The notes under the pieces are model-generated. The model made no database searches. It was not told where the DNA came from and worked only from the letters and a program-made list of their open reading frames with translations. Position numbers and translations under genes: made by a program. A stretch of DNA of 34,222 nucleotides from assembly GCA_964622455.1 (NCBI GenBank), contig CAZUQP010000028.1, positions 1 through 34,222 of the forward strand, given 5' to 3'. This DNA is from CAZUQP01 sp964622455 (lineage in GTDB: Bacteria > Pseudomonadota > Gammaproteobacteria > DSM-16500). Positions 22,284 to 32,574 of this stretch are shown here, one piece after another (positions within the stretch are counted from its first letter, which is position 1; each line of letters begins with the position of its first letter).

Positions 22284-25200
22284 TTATTTTGCTTCCTCAG
22301 CGCGCAGAGCAGCACGGCCTTGTTTCTTAGTGCGTCGCTCCGCATGATACGCGAGCCCCGTGCCTGCTGGAATTAAACGACCCACAATCACGTTTTCTTT
22401 TAAGCCTCTTAACTCATCAATTTTACCGCTCACGGCAGCTTCTGTAAGAACCCGTGTTGTTTCTTGGAAAGAAGCAGCAGAAATAAAGGATTCTGTAGCA
22501 AGCGATGCCTTAGTAATCCCCAGTAAAATATGCTCATAACGCGCTGGCATTTTACCTGCTTTCTGAACACGACTATTTTCATCACGCAGAAGGCCAGAAT
22601 CAATTTGTTCGCCTTTTAAGAAGCTCGTATCACCTTGGTGTGCAATTAAAATTTTGCGGAGCATTTGACGAATAATGACTTCAATATGTTTATCGTTAAT
22701 TTTCACACCCTGTAAACGATACACATCTTGTACTTCGTTGACGATAAAGTTAGTCAAAGCATTCACGCCCAATAATCGTAAAATATCGTGTGGATTCAAT
22801 GAACCTTCCGCAATGATTTCACCTTTTTCAACATGTTCGCCTTCAAACACATTCACGTGACGCCATTTGGGAATTAATTCTTCATGGATATCACCATTCG
22901 CGCCGGTAATCACCAAACGTCGTTTGCCTTTGGTTTCTTTTCCAAAAGAAATGATACCTGACAACTCTGCTAAGATAGCAGGATCTTTCGGACGTCTTGC
23001 TTCAAATAAATCCGCAACCCGCGGTAAACCGCCGGTAATATCGCGTGTCTTCGAAGTTTCTTGCGGAATACGTGCAATCACATCGCCCACTTTAACGCGC
23101 GCGCCATCTTCGAAGTTCACAATAGCATCGGGCGGTAAGAAATATTGCGCAGGTAAATTAGTGCCAGCCAGGTATAAATCTTTTCCTTTATCATCCACTA
23201 ATTTAATCATTGGCTTTAATTCTTTGCCGCTGCTGCTTCTTTGTTTTGGATCTGTCACCACAATGCTGCTTAAACCGGTAAGCTCGTCTGTTTGACGATT
23301 CATCGTAATGCCTTCCAGCAAATCAGCAAACTTAATGCGTCCTGCAACTTCAGTAATCACTGGATGACTATGCGGATCCCAGCTTGCAACAATCTGGCCT
23401 GAATCCACTTTTGCACCATCCGGTACCGAAAGTTCCGCACCGTATGGAATTTTATAACGTTCGCGTTCACGTCCGTGTTCATCGACAACCGCTAATTCAC
23501 CTGAACGGGAAACTGCAATAAATTTTCCGCTATGATGCTGGATTAATTTAATGTTATGCAGTTTTACTTTGCCGGCTAATTTAATTTGCACATTATTGGC
23601 AGCTGTTGCTCTCGATGCAGCACCACCGATATGGAACGTTCTCATGGTTAACTGAGTTCCTGGCTCACCAATTGATTGGGCTGCAATAACGCCGATCGCT
23701 TCGCCAATATTCACACGATGTCCGCGCGCTAAATCACGCCCATAACAAGATGCACAAATACCATAACGAGATTCACATGAAATAGGAGAACGCACCAACA
23801 CTTGATCAACACTTAATTCTTCCAATTTCGCAACCCATTTTTCATCAAGCAGAGTACCTGCTGTCACCAGCACTTCACCTGTCGCTGGATTTGGGATATC
23901 AAGTGTCGCCACTCGACCCAGCACACGTTCATGTAAAGGTTCTACAACATCACCACCTTCAATTAAAGGCGTCATGGTAATACCTTGTGTGGTGCCGCAA
24001 TCGACTTCAGTAATCACTAAATCTTGCGCAACATCCACTAATCGACGTGTTAAGTAACCTGAATTTGCTGTTTTTAATGCGGTATCCGCCAACCCTTTTC
24101 GCGCACCGTGTGTTGAAATAAAATATTGCAATACGTTTAATCCTTCACGGAAATTCGCTGTAATTGGTGTTTCAATAATCGATCCGTCCGGCTTCGCCAT
24201 CAAACCACGCATACCTGCCAACTGACGAATCTGTGCTGCCGAACCTCTTGCACCTGAATCAGCCATCATATAAATTGAATTAAATGACTCTTGCGATACT
24301 TTACGTCCGCCTGCATCTTTGACAGGTTCACTGGAAAGTTCCGCCATCATCGCTTTTGCAACTTGATCATTGGTGCGCGACCAAATATCGACAACTTTAT
24401 TGTAACGTTCGCCTTGAGTGACTAACCCCGATGCATATTGCGCCTGGATTTTACCGACTTCTTCTTCAGCTTGACTGATAATATCGACCTTTTCTTTCGG
24501 GATGACTAAATCATTGACCCCAATCGATACGCCAGATTTTGTCGCATACGAAAAACCGGTATACATTAATTGATCTGCAAAAATCACCGTTGCTTTTAAG
24601 CCCACATCGCGGTAACACGTATTAACAAGGCTTGAAATCGCTTTTTTATTCATCGTGCGATTGACTAAATCAAAAGACATTCCTTTCGGTAATATTTCTG
24701 ATAAAAGTGCACGGCCCACTGTCGTCTCAACTAAACGAATGACAGGCGTAAATTCACCATTTTCATCACGCGAATATTCTTTAATGCGCACACGAATTTT
24801 TGCTTGTAATTCAATGACACCATTTTCATAGGCGCGATGAATTTCGTTCGTGTCAGTAAATATCATTCCCTCGCCGCGTGCATTCACTTTTGTACGCGTT
24901 AAATAATAAAGACCTAACACCACGTCTTGAGACGGCACAATAATCGGTTCGCCATTCGCCGGTGACAAAATATTATTGGTCGACATCATTAGGGAACGCG
25001 CTTCCAGTTGCGCTTCTAGTGATAACGGTACGTGAACCGCCATTTGGTCACCGTCAAAATCTGCGTTATACGCGGTACAAACCAAAGGATGCAATTGAAT
25101 TGCTTTACCTTCAATTAAAACAGGTTCAAACGCCTGAATACCTAAACGGTGTAACGTTGGTGCACGATTCAATAACACCGGATGTTCACGAATCACTTGT

Positions 25201-26438
25201 TCTAAAATATCCCACACTGCTGCATCTTCACGATCCACCATTTTCTTCGCTGCTTTAATAGTGGATGCAAGCCCTTGGATTTGTAATCGGCTAAAGATGA
25301 ACGGTTTAAATAATTCCAGCGCCATTTTTTTCGGCAAACCACATTGATGTAAACGTAAGGTAGGACCCACCACAATCACAGAGCGGCCTGAATAATCGAC
25401 ACGTTTACCTAATAAGTTTTGACGGAAACGACCCGCTTTACCTTTAATCATATCAGCAAGTGATTTCAACGGACGCTTATTGGAACCTGTGATCGCACGA
25501 CCGCGGCGGCCGTTATCTAATAATGCATCCACCGATTCTTGCAGCATGCGTTTTTCATTACGCACGATAATATCAGGCGCATTTAAATCTAAAAGACGCT
25601 TCAATCGATTGTTACGATTAATCACGCGGCGATACAAATCATTTAAGTCAGAAGTCGCAAATCGTCCGCCATCTAAAGGAACTAATGGACGAAGATCCGG
25701 CGGCAACACAGGAAGAACAGCCAACACCATCCATTCGGGTTTATTGCCAGAGGATAAGAATGCTTCCATCAGCTTCAAACGTTTTGAGAGTTTCTTTAAC
25801 TTTGCTTCAGACGATGTGCTTGCAATATCTTCACGAATCTTAGCAATTTCAGTTTCTAAATGAATAGCACGCAATAATTCTTGAATCGCCTCAGCACCCA
25901 TGCGCGCATCAAATTCATCACCATATTCTTCGATAGCATCATAATACGCTTCATCTGAGAGTAATTGACCGCGTTCTAATTGCGTCATGCCTGGATCAAT
26001 CACAACATACGCTTCAAAATATAAAATGCGTTCAATATCACGCAACGTCATATCTAACAATAATCCGATACGCGAAGGCAATGAACGTAAAAACCAAATA
26101 TGCGCAATAGGACTTGCTAATTCAATATGACCCATGCGTTCACGACGTACTTTAGAGAGCGTCACTTCCACGCCGCATTTTTCACAAATAACACCACGAT
26201 GTTTCAATCGTTTGTACTTACCGCATAAGCATTCATAATCTTTCACTGGACCAAAAATTTTAGCGCAAAACAATCCATCACGTTCCGGTTTAAACGTACG
26301 ATAATTAATGGTTTCAGGCTTTTTGACTTCGCCATACGACCAGGAACGCACCATATCGGGTGATGCAAGACCGATATGAATTGCATCAAATTCTTCAAGC
26401 TGTGTTTGCTGCTTTACTAAGCTTAATAAATCTCTCAA
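22284..26438 (-). CDS. rpoC: DNA-directed RNA polymerase beta' subunit
   Basis: Beta' holds the catalytic magnesium and the clamp. The 1384-residue protein has the N-terminal zinc ribbon with Cys70, Cys72, Cys85 and Cys88 (CLCGKYKRLKHRGVICEKC). The active-site loop NADFDGDQMAVH is near residue 460. The second zinc site lies around CESRYGICASC, and the trigger-loop region includes QSIGEPGTQLTMRTFHIGG. Translation starts at TTG (26436-26438): a GAGGG Shine-Dalgarno lies 7 nt upstream and the encoded MRDLLSLVKQ aligns with the E. coli N-terminus. It follows rpoB by 27 nt. No intrinsic terminator is evident after it. Confidence 0.98.
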   Translation of the reverse strand: MRDLLSLVKQQTQLEEFDAIHIGLASPDMVRSWSYGEVKKPETINYRTFKPERDGLFCAKIFGPVKDYECLCGKYKRLKHRGVICEKCGVEVTLSKVRRERMGHIELASPIAHIWFLRSLPSRIGLLLDMTLRDIERILYFEAYVVIDPGMTQLERGQLLSDEAYYDAIEEYGDEFDARMGAEAIQELLRAIHLETEIAKIREDIASTSSEAKLKKLSKRLKLMEAFLSSGNKPEWMVLAVLPVLPPDLRPLVPLDGGRFATSDLNDLYRRVINRNNRLKRLLDLNAPDIIVRNEKRMLQESVDALLDNGRRGRAITGSNKRPLKSLADMIKGKAGRFRQNLLGKRVDYSGRSVIVVGPTLRLHQCGLPKKMALELFKPFIFSRLQIQGLASTIKAAKKMVDREDAAVWDILEQVIREHPVLLNRAPTLHRLGIQAFEPVLIEGKAIQLHPLVCTAYNADFDGDQMAVHVPLSLEAQLEARSLMMSTNNILSPANGEPIIVPSQDVVLGLYYLTRTKVNARGEGMIFTDTNEIHRAYENGVIELQAKIRVRIKEYSRDENGEFTPVIRLVETTVGRALLSEILPKGMSFDLVNRTMNKKAISSLVNTCYRDVGLKATVIFADQLMYTGFSYATKSGVSIGVNDLVIPKEKVDIISQAEEEVGKIQAQYASGLVTQGERYNKVVDIWSRTNDQVAKAMMAELSSEPVKDAGGRKVSQESFNSIYMMADSGARGSAAQIRQLAGMRGLMAKPDGSIIETPITANFREGLNVLQYFISTHGARKGLADTALKTANSGYLTRRLVDVAQDLVITEVDCGTTQGITMTPLIEGGDVVEPLHERVLGRVATLDIPNPATGEVLVTAGTLLDEKWVAKLEELSVDQVLVRSPISCESRYGICASCYGRDLARGHRVNIGEAIGVIAAQSIGEPGTQLTMRTFHIGGAASRATAANNVQIKLAGKVKLHNIKLIQHHSGKFIAVSRSGELAVVDEHGRERERYKIPYGAELSVPDGAKVDSGQIVASWDPHSHPVITEVAGRIKFADLLEGITMNRQTDELTGLSSIVVTDPKQRSSSGKELKPMIKLVDDKGKDLYLAGTNLPAQYFLPPDAIVNFEDGARVKVGDVIARIPQETSKTRDITGGLPRVADLFEARRPKDPAILAELSGIISFGKETKGKRRLVITGANGDIHEELIPKWRHVNVFEGEHVEKGEIIAEGSLNPHDILRLLGVNALTNFIVNEVQDVYRLQGVKINDKHIEVIIRQMLRKILIAHQGDTSFLKGEQIDSGLLRDENSRVQKAGKMPARYEHILLGITKASLATESFISAASFQETTRVLTEAAVSGKIDELRGLKENVIVGRLIPAGTGLAYHAERRTKKQGRAALRAEEAK

Positions 26439-26465
26439 GGTGATACCCTCTCATCGATATATCAA

Positions 26466-29400
26466 TTATTCAAGTTCCATATTAATTGCCAAAGAACGAA
26501 TTTCTTTGATCAACACATTAAATGCTTCCGGCATACTGGATTCCATGTAGTGATCACCATCCACAATGTTTTTATACATCTTGGTACGACCGCCGACATC
26601 GTCTGATTTCACCGTTAACATTTCTTGCAATGTATACGCTGCACCATAAGCTTCTAATGCCCAGACTTCCATTTCACCAAAACGCTGGCCGCCAAATTGC
26701 GCTTTACCGCCCAATGGCTGCTGAGTCACTAAGCTATAAGATCCTGTAGAGCGCGCATGCATTTTATCGTCAACTAAGTGATTCAATTTCATCATATACA
26801 TGTAGCCAACCGTCACAGGTCTTTCAAACGCACGGCCCGTACGACCATCATAAAGTGTCGTTTGACCGCTTTCAGGAAGATCCGCTAATTTCAACATCGT
26901 TTTAATTTCATCTTCTGATGCACCGTCAAACACAGGTGTTGCCATCGGAACACCTTCACGTAAATTTTTAGCAAGACTCATGACATCTTCATCTGATAAT
27001 TGCGTCAAATTTTCTTTACGCTTATTGGTTGCGTTGTAAATAGAATTTAACATTTGACGAACGTGTTTTGCAGATTGCTTTTCTTGAAGCATTTTACCGA
27101 TTTTTAATCCAAGACCTTTAGCAGCCCAACCTAAATGCGTTTCCAATACTTGGCCCACATTCATACGAGATGGAACACCGAGTGGATTTAAAACGATATC
27201 AACAGGTGTGCCATCCGCCATGTAAGGCATATCTTCAACAGGAACAATCGTTGAAATAACACCTTTGTTACCGTGACGGCCCGCCATTTTATCACCCGGT
27301 TGGATACGGCGCTTAACTGCAAGATACACTTTTACAATTTTTAATACGCCCGGCGCTAAATCATCGCCTTGGGTAATTTTATTGCGTTTAGCATCATAGG
27401 CTTTTTCAAATTCCAATCGTTCTTGTTTATATTGCTTAGCTGCCGCTTCTAATTGTTTATTAGCAGAGGCATCACGTAAACGAATCTCAAACCATTTTTC
27501 ACGTGTGACTTCCGCTAAATAACTCTTTGTAACTTTGGTACCTTTCTTTAATTTGTTCGGCCCGCCTTCTGAAATGCGATTTAACAAAAGTTTTTCAACG
27601 CGTTGGAATATATCATTTTCACGAATACGCAATTCATCGCTTAAATCTTGTTTTGCTTTAGCCAGTTCATTGCGTTCAATTTCAAGAACACGCGCATCTT
27701 TTTCAACGCCTTCACGTGTAAATACTTGCACGTCAATGACTGTTCCTTCCATGCCGGTCGGAACACGTAAAGACGTATCTTTAACATCCGATGCTTTTTC
27801 ACCGAAAATGGCGCGCAATAATTTTTCTTCAGGCGTTAATTGTGTTTCACCTTTAGGCGTCACTTTACCTACTAAAATATCACCGGACTGAACTTCAGCA
27901 CCAATATAAACAATACCGCATTCATCTAATTTACTGAGCGCACTTTCACCCACATTCGGAATATCTGCTGTGACTTCTTCAACGCCTAATTTAGTATCTC
28001 GCCCAATACAAGTTAATTCTTCAATATGAATACTGGTAAAGCGATCTTCTTCGACCACGCGTTCTGAAATTAAAATAGAATCTTCAAAGTTATACCCATT
28101 CCAAGGCATGAATGCGACCAAAAGATTTTGGCCTAAAGCAAGTTCACCCAAATCAGTTGATTGACCATCGGCTAACACATCACCTTTTTCAATCGTATCG
28201 CCTTTATTCACCAACGGACGCTGATTAATACAAGTATCTTGGTTAGTACGGGTATATTTGGTTAAGTTATAAATATCAACACCGGTCTTGCCTGATTGAG
28301 CTTCTTTATCGTTGACACGAATGACGATACGTGAAGCATCAACATAGTCAACAAAACCACCGCGCTTTGCAACTTCTGTCACCCCAGAATCTTTTGCAAC
28401 AATACGCTCCATGCCGGTACCCACTAACGGTTTTTCTGTTTTGAGAGTTGGCACTGCTTGACGCTGCATGTTAGAACCCATTAAGGCACGGTTTGCATCA
28501 TCATGCTCTAAGAATGGGATCAATGCGGCTGCAACTGATACAATTTGTTTAGGTGACACATCCATGAATTCTACACGATCAGGAGTTGTCAACGTGGATT
28601 CGTTTTTATGACGCACAGGCACTAATGCATCGACCAATTTACCTTTACTGTCTTGCGCAGCACTCGCTTGCGCAATCACATAATCACCTTCTTCAATCGC
28701 AGATAAATAAACAACTTCATCCGTGACTTTACTGTTCACCACTTTACGGTAAGGACTTTCTAAAAAACCATATTCATTGGTACGCGCATACACAGCAAGT
28801 GAATTAATCAAACCAATGTTTGGACCTTCCGGTGTTTCAATCGGGCATACGCGTCCATAATGGGTGGGATGCACGTCACGCACTTCAAAACTTGCGCGTT
28901 CGCGTGTTAAACCGCCCGGCCCTAATGCTGATACACGCCGCTTGTGCGTAATTTCAGATAAAGGATTATTTTGATCCATGAATTGAGATAATTGACTTGA
29001 ACCAAAAAATTCTTTCACTGCCGCAGAAACGGGTTTTGCATTAATTAAATCTTGCGGCATTAAATTTTCAGATTCCGACAAACTTAAACGTTCTTTCACT
29101 GCACGCTCAACACGCACTAAACCTACACGGAATTGGTTTTCTGTCATTTCACCGACGCTTCTAACTCGACGATTACCTAAGTGATCGATATCATCGACTG
29201 TCCCTTCGCCATTTCGGATGCTGATTAATGTTTTTAAAACAGCAATAATATCTTCCTTAGTTAATACACCCGAGCCAAGAATTTCTTGACGCCCTACACG
29301 GCGATTAAATTTCATACGACCGACATCAGATAAATCGTAGCGTTCAGGACTGAAAAATAAATTCTTAAATAATGTTTCTGCTGCTTCTTTGGTGGGCGGC

Positions 29401-30545
29401 TCGCCAGGACGCATCATGCGATAGATTTCAACCAATGCTTCCAACATATTGGTTGTTGAGTCTACACGTAGTGTATCCGACATATAAGCGCCGTGATCAA
29501 TATCATTGATGTACAGTGTTTCAAATCTTTTAACGTGCGCCGCGATAAATGATTTCAAAACATCGGCGGTAATCACATCATTTGCATTAGCAAGAATTTC
29601 GCCAGTGCCCTCATTGATGACTGTTTTTGCAAGCACTTTGCCAAGCAAATAATCCGCAGGCACTTCTAATTTTTTAATATTGGCTTTTTCTAGCTGCGTA
29701 ATGTGACGCATTGTAATACGACGATCGCGTTCAACAATCACTTTTCCTGCTTTTTTAATTTCAAACGGCGCAATTTCACCGCGCAAACGTTCAGGAATAA
29801 GGTCCAAACTAAATTCACCATTATGTAAATGGAATACGTTATTTTCAAAAAACAACGCTAAAATATCTTCTACAGAATAATCGAGTGCACGCAATAAAAT
29901 AGTAGCAGGTAATTTACGGCGGCGATCAATACGTACATAGATACAATCTTTAGGATCAAATTCAAAATCAAGCCATGACCCGCGATAAGGAATCACGCGC
30001 GCCGAAAATAATAATTTACCGGATGAATGCGTCTTTCCGCGATCATGTTCAAAGAATACGCCGGGCGAACGATGTAATTGCGACACGACTACACGCTCTG
30101 TTCCGTTAATCACAAATGTACCATGCTCAGTCATTAAAGGCATTTCACCCATATAAACTTCTTGTTCTTTTACATCTTTAACCACTTTTGAATCACTCGC
30201 TGCTTCCTTATCGTAATGAATCAATCGCACTTTAACGCGCAGAGAAGCGCCAAAAGTAAGCCCGCGCATTTTGCATTCCTTAACATCAAAAACAGGTTCC
30301 CCTAGGCGGTAACTCACATATTCTAATATCGAACTTCCAGAAAAGCTGGTAATGGGAAACACTGATCTAAACGCAGCTTCTAATCCAAAATTAGCGCGGC
30401 TACTGGGATCAATATCTGCTTGTAAAAATTTATGATAAGAGTCTAATTGCAATTCAAGTAAAGGCGGTGTACCAATGGTGCTTGGGTGTTTACCAAAATC
30501 TTTTCGTATGCGCTTTTTCTCAGTGTATGAGTATGTTGAACCCAT
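26466..30545 (-). CDS. rpoB: DNA-directed RNA polymerase beta subunit
   Basis: Beta forms the other half of the catalytic cleft. The 1359-residue sequence includes the lobe and protrusion regions and the rifampicin pocket segment GSSQLSQFMDQNNPLSEITHKRR. There the residues equivalent to E. coli D516, H526 and S531 are wild type, so no rifampicin-resistance change is visible. It continues with VRDVHPTHYGRVCPIETPEGPN and the C-terminal GDKMAGRHGNKGV and GGQRFGEMEVWALEAYGA. It is a little longer than E. coli RpoB (1342). It is separated from rplL by a spacer with an attenuator-like hairpin. Confidence 0.98.
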   Translation of the reverse strand: MGSTYSYTEKKRIRKDFGKHPSTIGTPPLLELQLDSYHKFLQADIDPSSRANFGLEAAFRSVFPITSFSGSSILEYVSYRLGEPVFDVKECKMRGLTFGASLRVKVRLIHYDKEAASDSKVVKDVKEQEVYMGEMPLMTEHGTFVINGTERVVVSQLHRSPGVFFEHDRGKTHSSGKLLFSARVIPYRGSWLDFEFDPKDCIYVRIDRRRKLPATILLRALDYSVEDILALFFENNVFHLHNGEFSLDLIPERLRGEIAPFEIKKAGKVIVERDRRITMRHITQLEKANIKKLEVPADYLLGKVLAKTVINEGTGEILANANDVITADVLKSFIAAHVKRFETLYINDIDHGAYMSDTLRVDSTTNMLEALVEIYRMMRPGEPPTKEAAETLFKNLFFSPERYDLSDVGRMKFNRRVGRQEILGSGVLTKEDIIAVLKTLISIRNGEGTVDDIDHLGNRRVRSVGEMTENQFRVGLVRVERAVKERLSLSESENLMPQDLINAKPVSAAVKEFFGSSQLSQFMDQNNPLSEITHKRRVSALGPGGLTRERASFEVRDVHPTHYGRVCPIETPEGPNIGLINSLAVYARTNEYGFLESPYRKVVNSKVTDEVVYLSAIEEGDYVIAQASAAQDSKGKLVDALVPVRHKNESTLTTPDRVEFMDVSPKQIVSVAAALIPFLEHDDANRALMGSNMQRQAVPTLKTEKPLVGTGMERIVAKDSGVTEVAKRGGFVDYVDASRIVIRVNDKEAQSGKTGVDIYNLTKYTRTNQDTCINQRPLVNKGDTIEKGDVLADGQSTDLGELALGQNLLVAFMPWNGYNFEDSILISERVVEEDRFTSIHIEELTCIGRDTKLGVEEVTADIPNVGESALSKLDECGIVYIGAEVQSGDILVGKVTPKGETQLTPEEKLLRAIFGEKASDVKDTSLRVPTGMEGTVIDVQVFTREGVEKDARVLEIERNELAKAKQDLSDELRIRENDIFQRVEKLLLNRISEGGPNKLKKGTKVTKSYLAEVTREKWFEIRLRDASANKQLEAAAKQYKQERLEFEKAYDAKRNKITQGDDLAPGVLKIVKVYLAVKRRIQPGDKMAGRHGNKGVISTIVPVEDMPYMADGTPVDIVLNPLGVPSRMNVGQVLETHLGWAAKGLGLKIGKMLQEKQSAKHVRQMLNSIYNATNKRKENLTQLSDEDVMSLAKNLREGVPMATPVFDGASEDEIKTMLKLADLPESGQTTLYDGRTGRAFERPVTVGYMYMMKLNHLVDDKMHARSTGSYSLVTQQPLGGKAQFGGQRFGEMEVWALEAYGAAYTLQEMLTVKSDDVGGRTKMYKNIVDGDHYMESSMPEAFNVLIKEIRSLAINMELE

Positions 30546-30610
30546 GTAAGATACCTCTGCATGATGATCGTTTAAAGAGAAGCGTGCTTCACAATAAAAA
30601 CATTAACAAG

Positions 30611-30644
30611 AAATAGAAAAAGCCGGAGAATAAAATCCCCGGCT
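30611..30644 (-). terminator. Attenuator-type intrinsic terminator between rplL and rpoB
   Basis: On the minus strand AGCCGGGGA pairs with TCTCCGGCT (9 bp including one G-T) around a short AT loop, and TTTTTCTATTT follows at once. This has the form of a rho-independent terminator. Since rpoB and rpoC lie downstream with no obvious new promoter, it most likely acts as a partial terminator setting the ratio of ribosomal protein to polymerase. An attenuator is known at this position in E. coli. Confidence 0.78.
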
Positions 30645-30684
30645 GCACTTAAATGTCAGCTAAAATTCACTGACCCATAAGCTG

Positions 30685-31065
30685 TTACTTAACTTCAACA
30701 GTTGCTCCCGCTTCTTCCAACTGTTTCTTGATGTCTGCAGCGGTCGCTTTGTTGACACCTTCTTTAATCACTGCAGGTGAAGACTCAGCAAGATCTTTTG
30801 CTTCTTTCAAACCAAGGCCTGTGATTGTACGAATGGCTTTAATCACATTAATTTTATTCTCGCCGGCTTTGGTCATCACCACATTAAATTCAGTTTTTTC
30901 TTCAACCGCGGCAGCAGCTGCACCGCCCGCTTGAGGAGCTGCAACAGCAACAGCTGCTGCCGCTGAAACACCGAATTTATCTTCCATCAATTTAATTAAA
31001 TCAACAACGTCCATTACACTCATATTTGAAACTGCATCTAATATCTCTTCTTTACTAACGGCCAT
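30685..31065 (-). CDS. rplL: 50S ribosomal protein L7/L12
   Basis: L7/L12 is the multicopy stalk protein that recruits translational GTPases. The 126 residues show the dimerising N-terminal domain (MSVMDVVDLIKLMEDKFGVS), an Ala/Gly-rich hinge (about residues 36-53) and the C-terminal factor-binding domain with KTEFNVVM, GENKINVIKAIRTITGLGLKEAKDL. The reading frame is open to a GTG at 31077, but that codon overlaps the GGAG Shine-Dalgarno (31080-31077). The ATG at 31065, 11 nt downstream, encodes the expected MAVSKEEI. Confidence 0.96.
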   Translation of the reverse strand: MAVSKEEILDAVSNMSVMDVVDLIKLMEDKFGVSAAAAVAVAAPQAGGAAAAAVEEKTEFNVVMTKAGENKINVIKAIRTITGLGLKEAKDLAESSPAVIKEGVNKATAADIKKQLEEAGATVEVK

Positions 31066-31115
31066 GATATTCATCACTCCACATAAAATTTTAATTTAAA
31101 AAAATTTAATTGCAC

Positions 31116-31646
31116 TTATGCTGACTGCTGTTTTTGATCACGCAGTGCTGCAAAAGTACGAACCAATTTGCTATGAGGTTCTGCCAGCGTACGCACAAAT
31201 TTGGTAATCGGTGCTTGCATAACCGACATCAATTGCGCGATCGCTTCATTACGCGTTGGCAAACTTGCCAATCGATTAAGATCATTCGCTGGAAGCAATT
31301 GCCCGTCAATTGACAATGCTTTTACTTCTAGCTTTTCCCATTTTTTGACATAATCTCTAAAAACACGCGCTGCAGCAGAAGGTTCATCTTTTGAAAATGC
31401 CAAAATCAACGGCCCAACCAATGCTTTGTCCATACAAGCAAAAGGTGTTCCAAGAAGTGCACGGCGTGCTAACGTATTACGCACAACGCGCATATGAACA
31501 CCTACGTCGCGCGCCTTTTGACGCAGCTCAGTAAGTTGTGCCACCGTTAAGCCGCAATAATCCGCAGCAATAACCGATGTGGCATGTTTAGCAACCTCTG
31601 CTACCTCAGCAACAATGGTTTTTTTCCCATCTAGTCTTAAGGTCAC
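31116..31646 (-). CDS. rplJ: 50S ribosomal protein L10
   Basis: L10 anchors L7/L12 dimers to 23S rRNA and in E. coli, bound to L7/L12, represses its own mRNA. The 176 residues include KKTIVAEVAEVAKHATSVIAADY, MRVVRNTLARRALLGTPF and the C-terminal helix that binds L12 (about 135-176, with KFVRTLAEPHSKLVRTFAALRDQ). It is about ten residues longer than E. coli L10. The start is GTG (31644-31646), with AAGGGG about 10 nt upstream; no in-frame ATG is available. Confidence 0.95.
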   Translation of the reverse strand: MTLRLDGKKTIVAEVAEVAKHATSVIAADYCGLTVAQLTELRQKARDVGVHMRVVRNTLARRALLGTPFACMDKALVGPLILAFSKDEPSAAARVFRDYVKKWEKLEVKALSIDGQLLPANDLNRLASLPTRNEAIAQLMSVMQAPITKFVRTLAEPHSKLVRTFAALRDQKQQSA

Positions 31647-31875
31647 TTATGTATACCCCTTTAAGTTGCGTTACCTATTTGGTAACCCATTGACGAACAG
31701 CAATACTACTTAAAAAATAAGCCGTATCACTCTCTGCGTAGGCAAACCCATAACGATTGCGGTTAATTAAGCCAAAATGCGCCCACGGTCTTTGACGAGT
31801 CAAGAAAATAGCTTCACGAAAAAAAATTCGCATCACTATTCGTCAAGCACCCACAAAGTCTTTTATTGTCTCAAA
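31647..31875 (-). promoter_or_regulatory. Candidate L10 leader (rplA-rplJ spacer)
   Basis: The 229-nt spacer between rplA and rplJ is the longest in the window and occupies the position of the L10(L12)4 translational control site known in E. coli and other bacteria. It contains a clean hairpin GTTACC-loop-GGTAAC (31670-31686) just upstream of the Shine-Dalgarno (31657-31662). A short dyad TTGAC/GTCAA lies near 31794-31805. I could not align it confidently with the family consensus, so the call rests on position and structure. Confidence 0.5.
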
Positions 31876-32571
31876 TTATGTAATCATACTTGAGACATCA
31901 ATCTGTAAACCTGGCCCCATCGTACTGGAGACAGTGACTTTCTTGAAATAAATACCTTTAGCCGAACTGGGTTTCGCTTTCTTCAGCGCGGTAATAACAG
32001 ATTCGATATTTTGCACAAGATCACCCACTTCAAAATCAATTTTACCAATTGAACAATGCACAATACCTGCTTTGTCTGTGCGATAACGCACTTGACCTGC
32101 TTTTGCATTTTTGACAGCACCGCCAATGTCCATGGTCACTGTGCCATCTTTAGGATTCGGCATTAAACCACGCGGACCTAGCACTTGCCCCAGCTGCCCG
32201 ACAACACGCATTGCATCAGGCGTTGCAATTACGATATCAAAATTCATTTCACCTGCTTTCACTTTTTCAGCAAGATCTTCCAAACCAACAATATCAGCAC
32301 CAGCCTTTTTTGCAGCATCCGCGTGCGCCGCTGTCGTAAATACGGCGACACGAATCGTGCGGCCAGTCCCTTTAGGAAGCAAAATAGAACCGCGCACGGC
32401 TTGATCTGACTTACGAGAATCAATTCCTAAATTAATACTGAGATCAACACTTTCACGGAACTTTGCCAACGGTAAACTTTTCAATAAAGTCAACGCTTCA
32501 TTCATTGCATAGACTTTTCCCGGCTGAATTTTTTCACGGATAGTACGCATTCTTTTTGAAAGAGTAGCCAT
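31876..32571 (-). CDS. rplA: 50S ribosomal protein L1
   Basis: L1 forms the mobile stalk at the E site and in E. coli represses rplKA translation. The 231 residues have YAMNEALTLLKSLPLAKFRESVDLSINLGID, the LPKGTGRTIRVAVF segment, VLGPRGLMPNPKDGTV and KGIYFKKVTVSSTMGPG, all diagnostic. It lies 3 nt after rplK. Confidence 0.98.
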   Translation of the reverse strand: MATLSKRMRTIREKIQPGKVYAMNEALTLLKSLPLAKFRESVDLSINLGIDSRKSDQAVRGSILLPKGTGRTIRVAVFTTAAHADAAKKAGADIVGLEDLAEKVKAGEMNFDIVIATPDAMRVVGQLGQVLGPRGLMPNPKDGTVTMDIGGAVKNAKAGQVRYRTDKAGIVHCSIGKIDFEVGDLVQNIESVITALKKAKPSSAKGIYFKKVTVSSTMGPGLQIDVSSMIT

Positions 32572-32574
32572 TTG

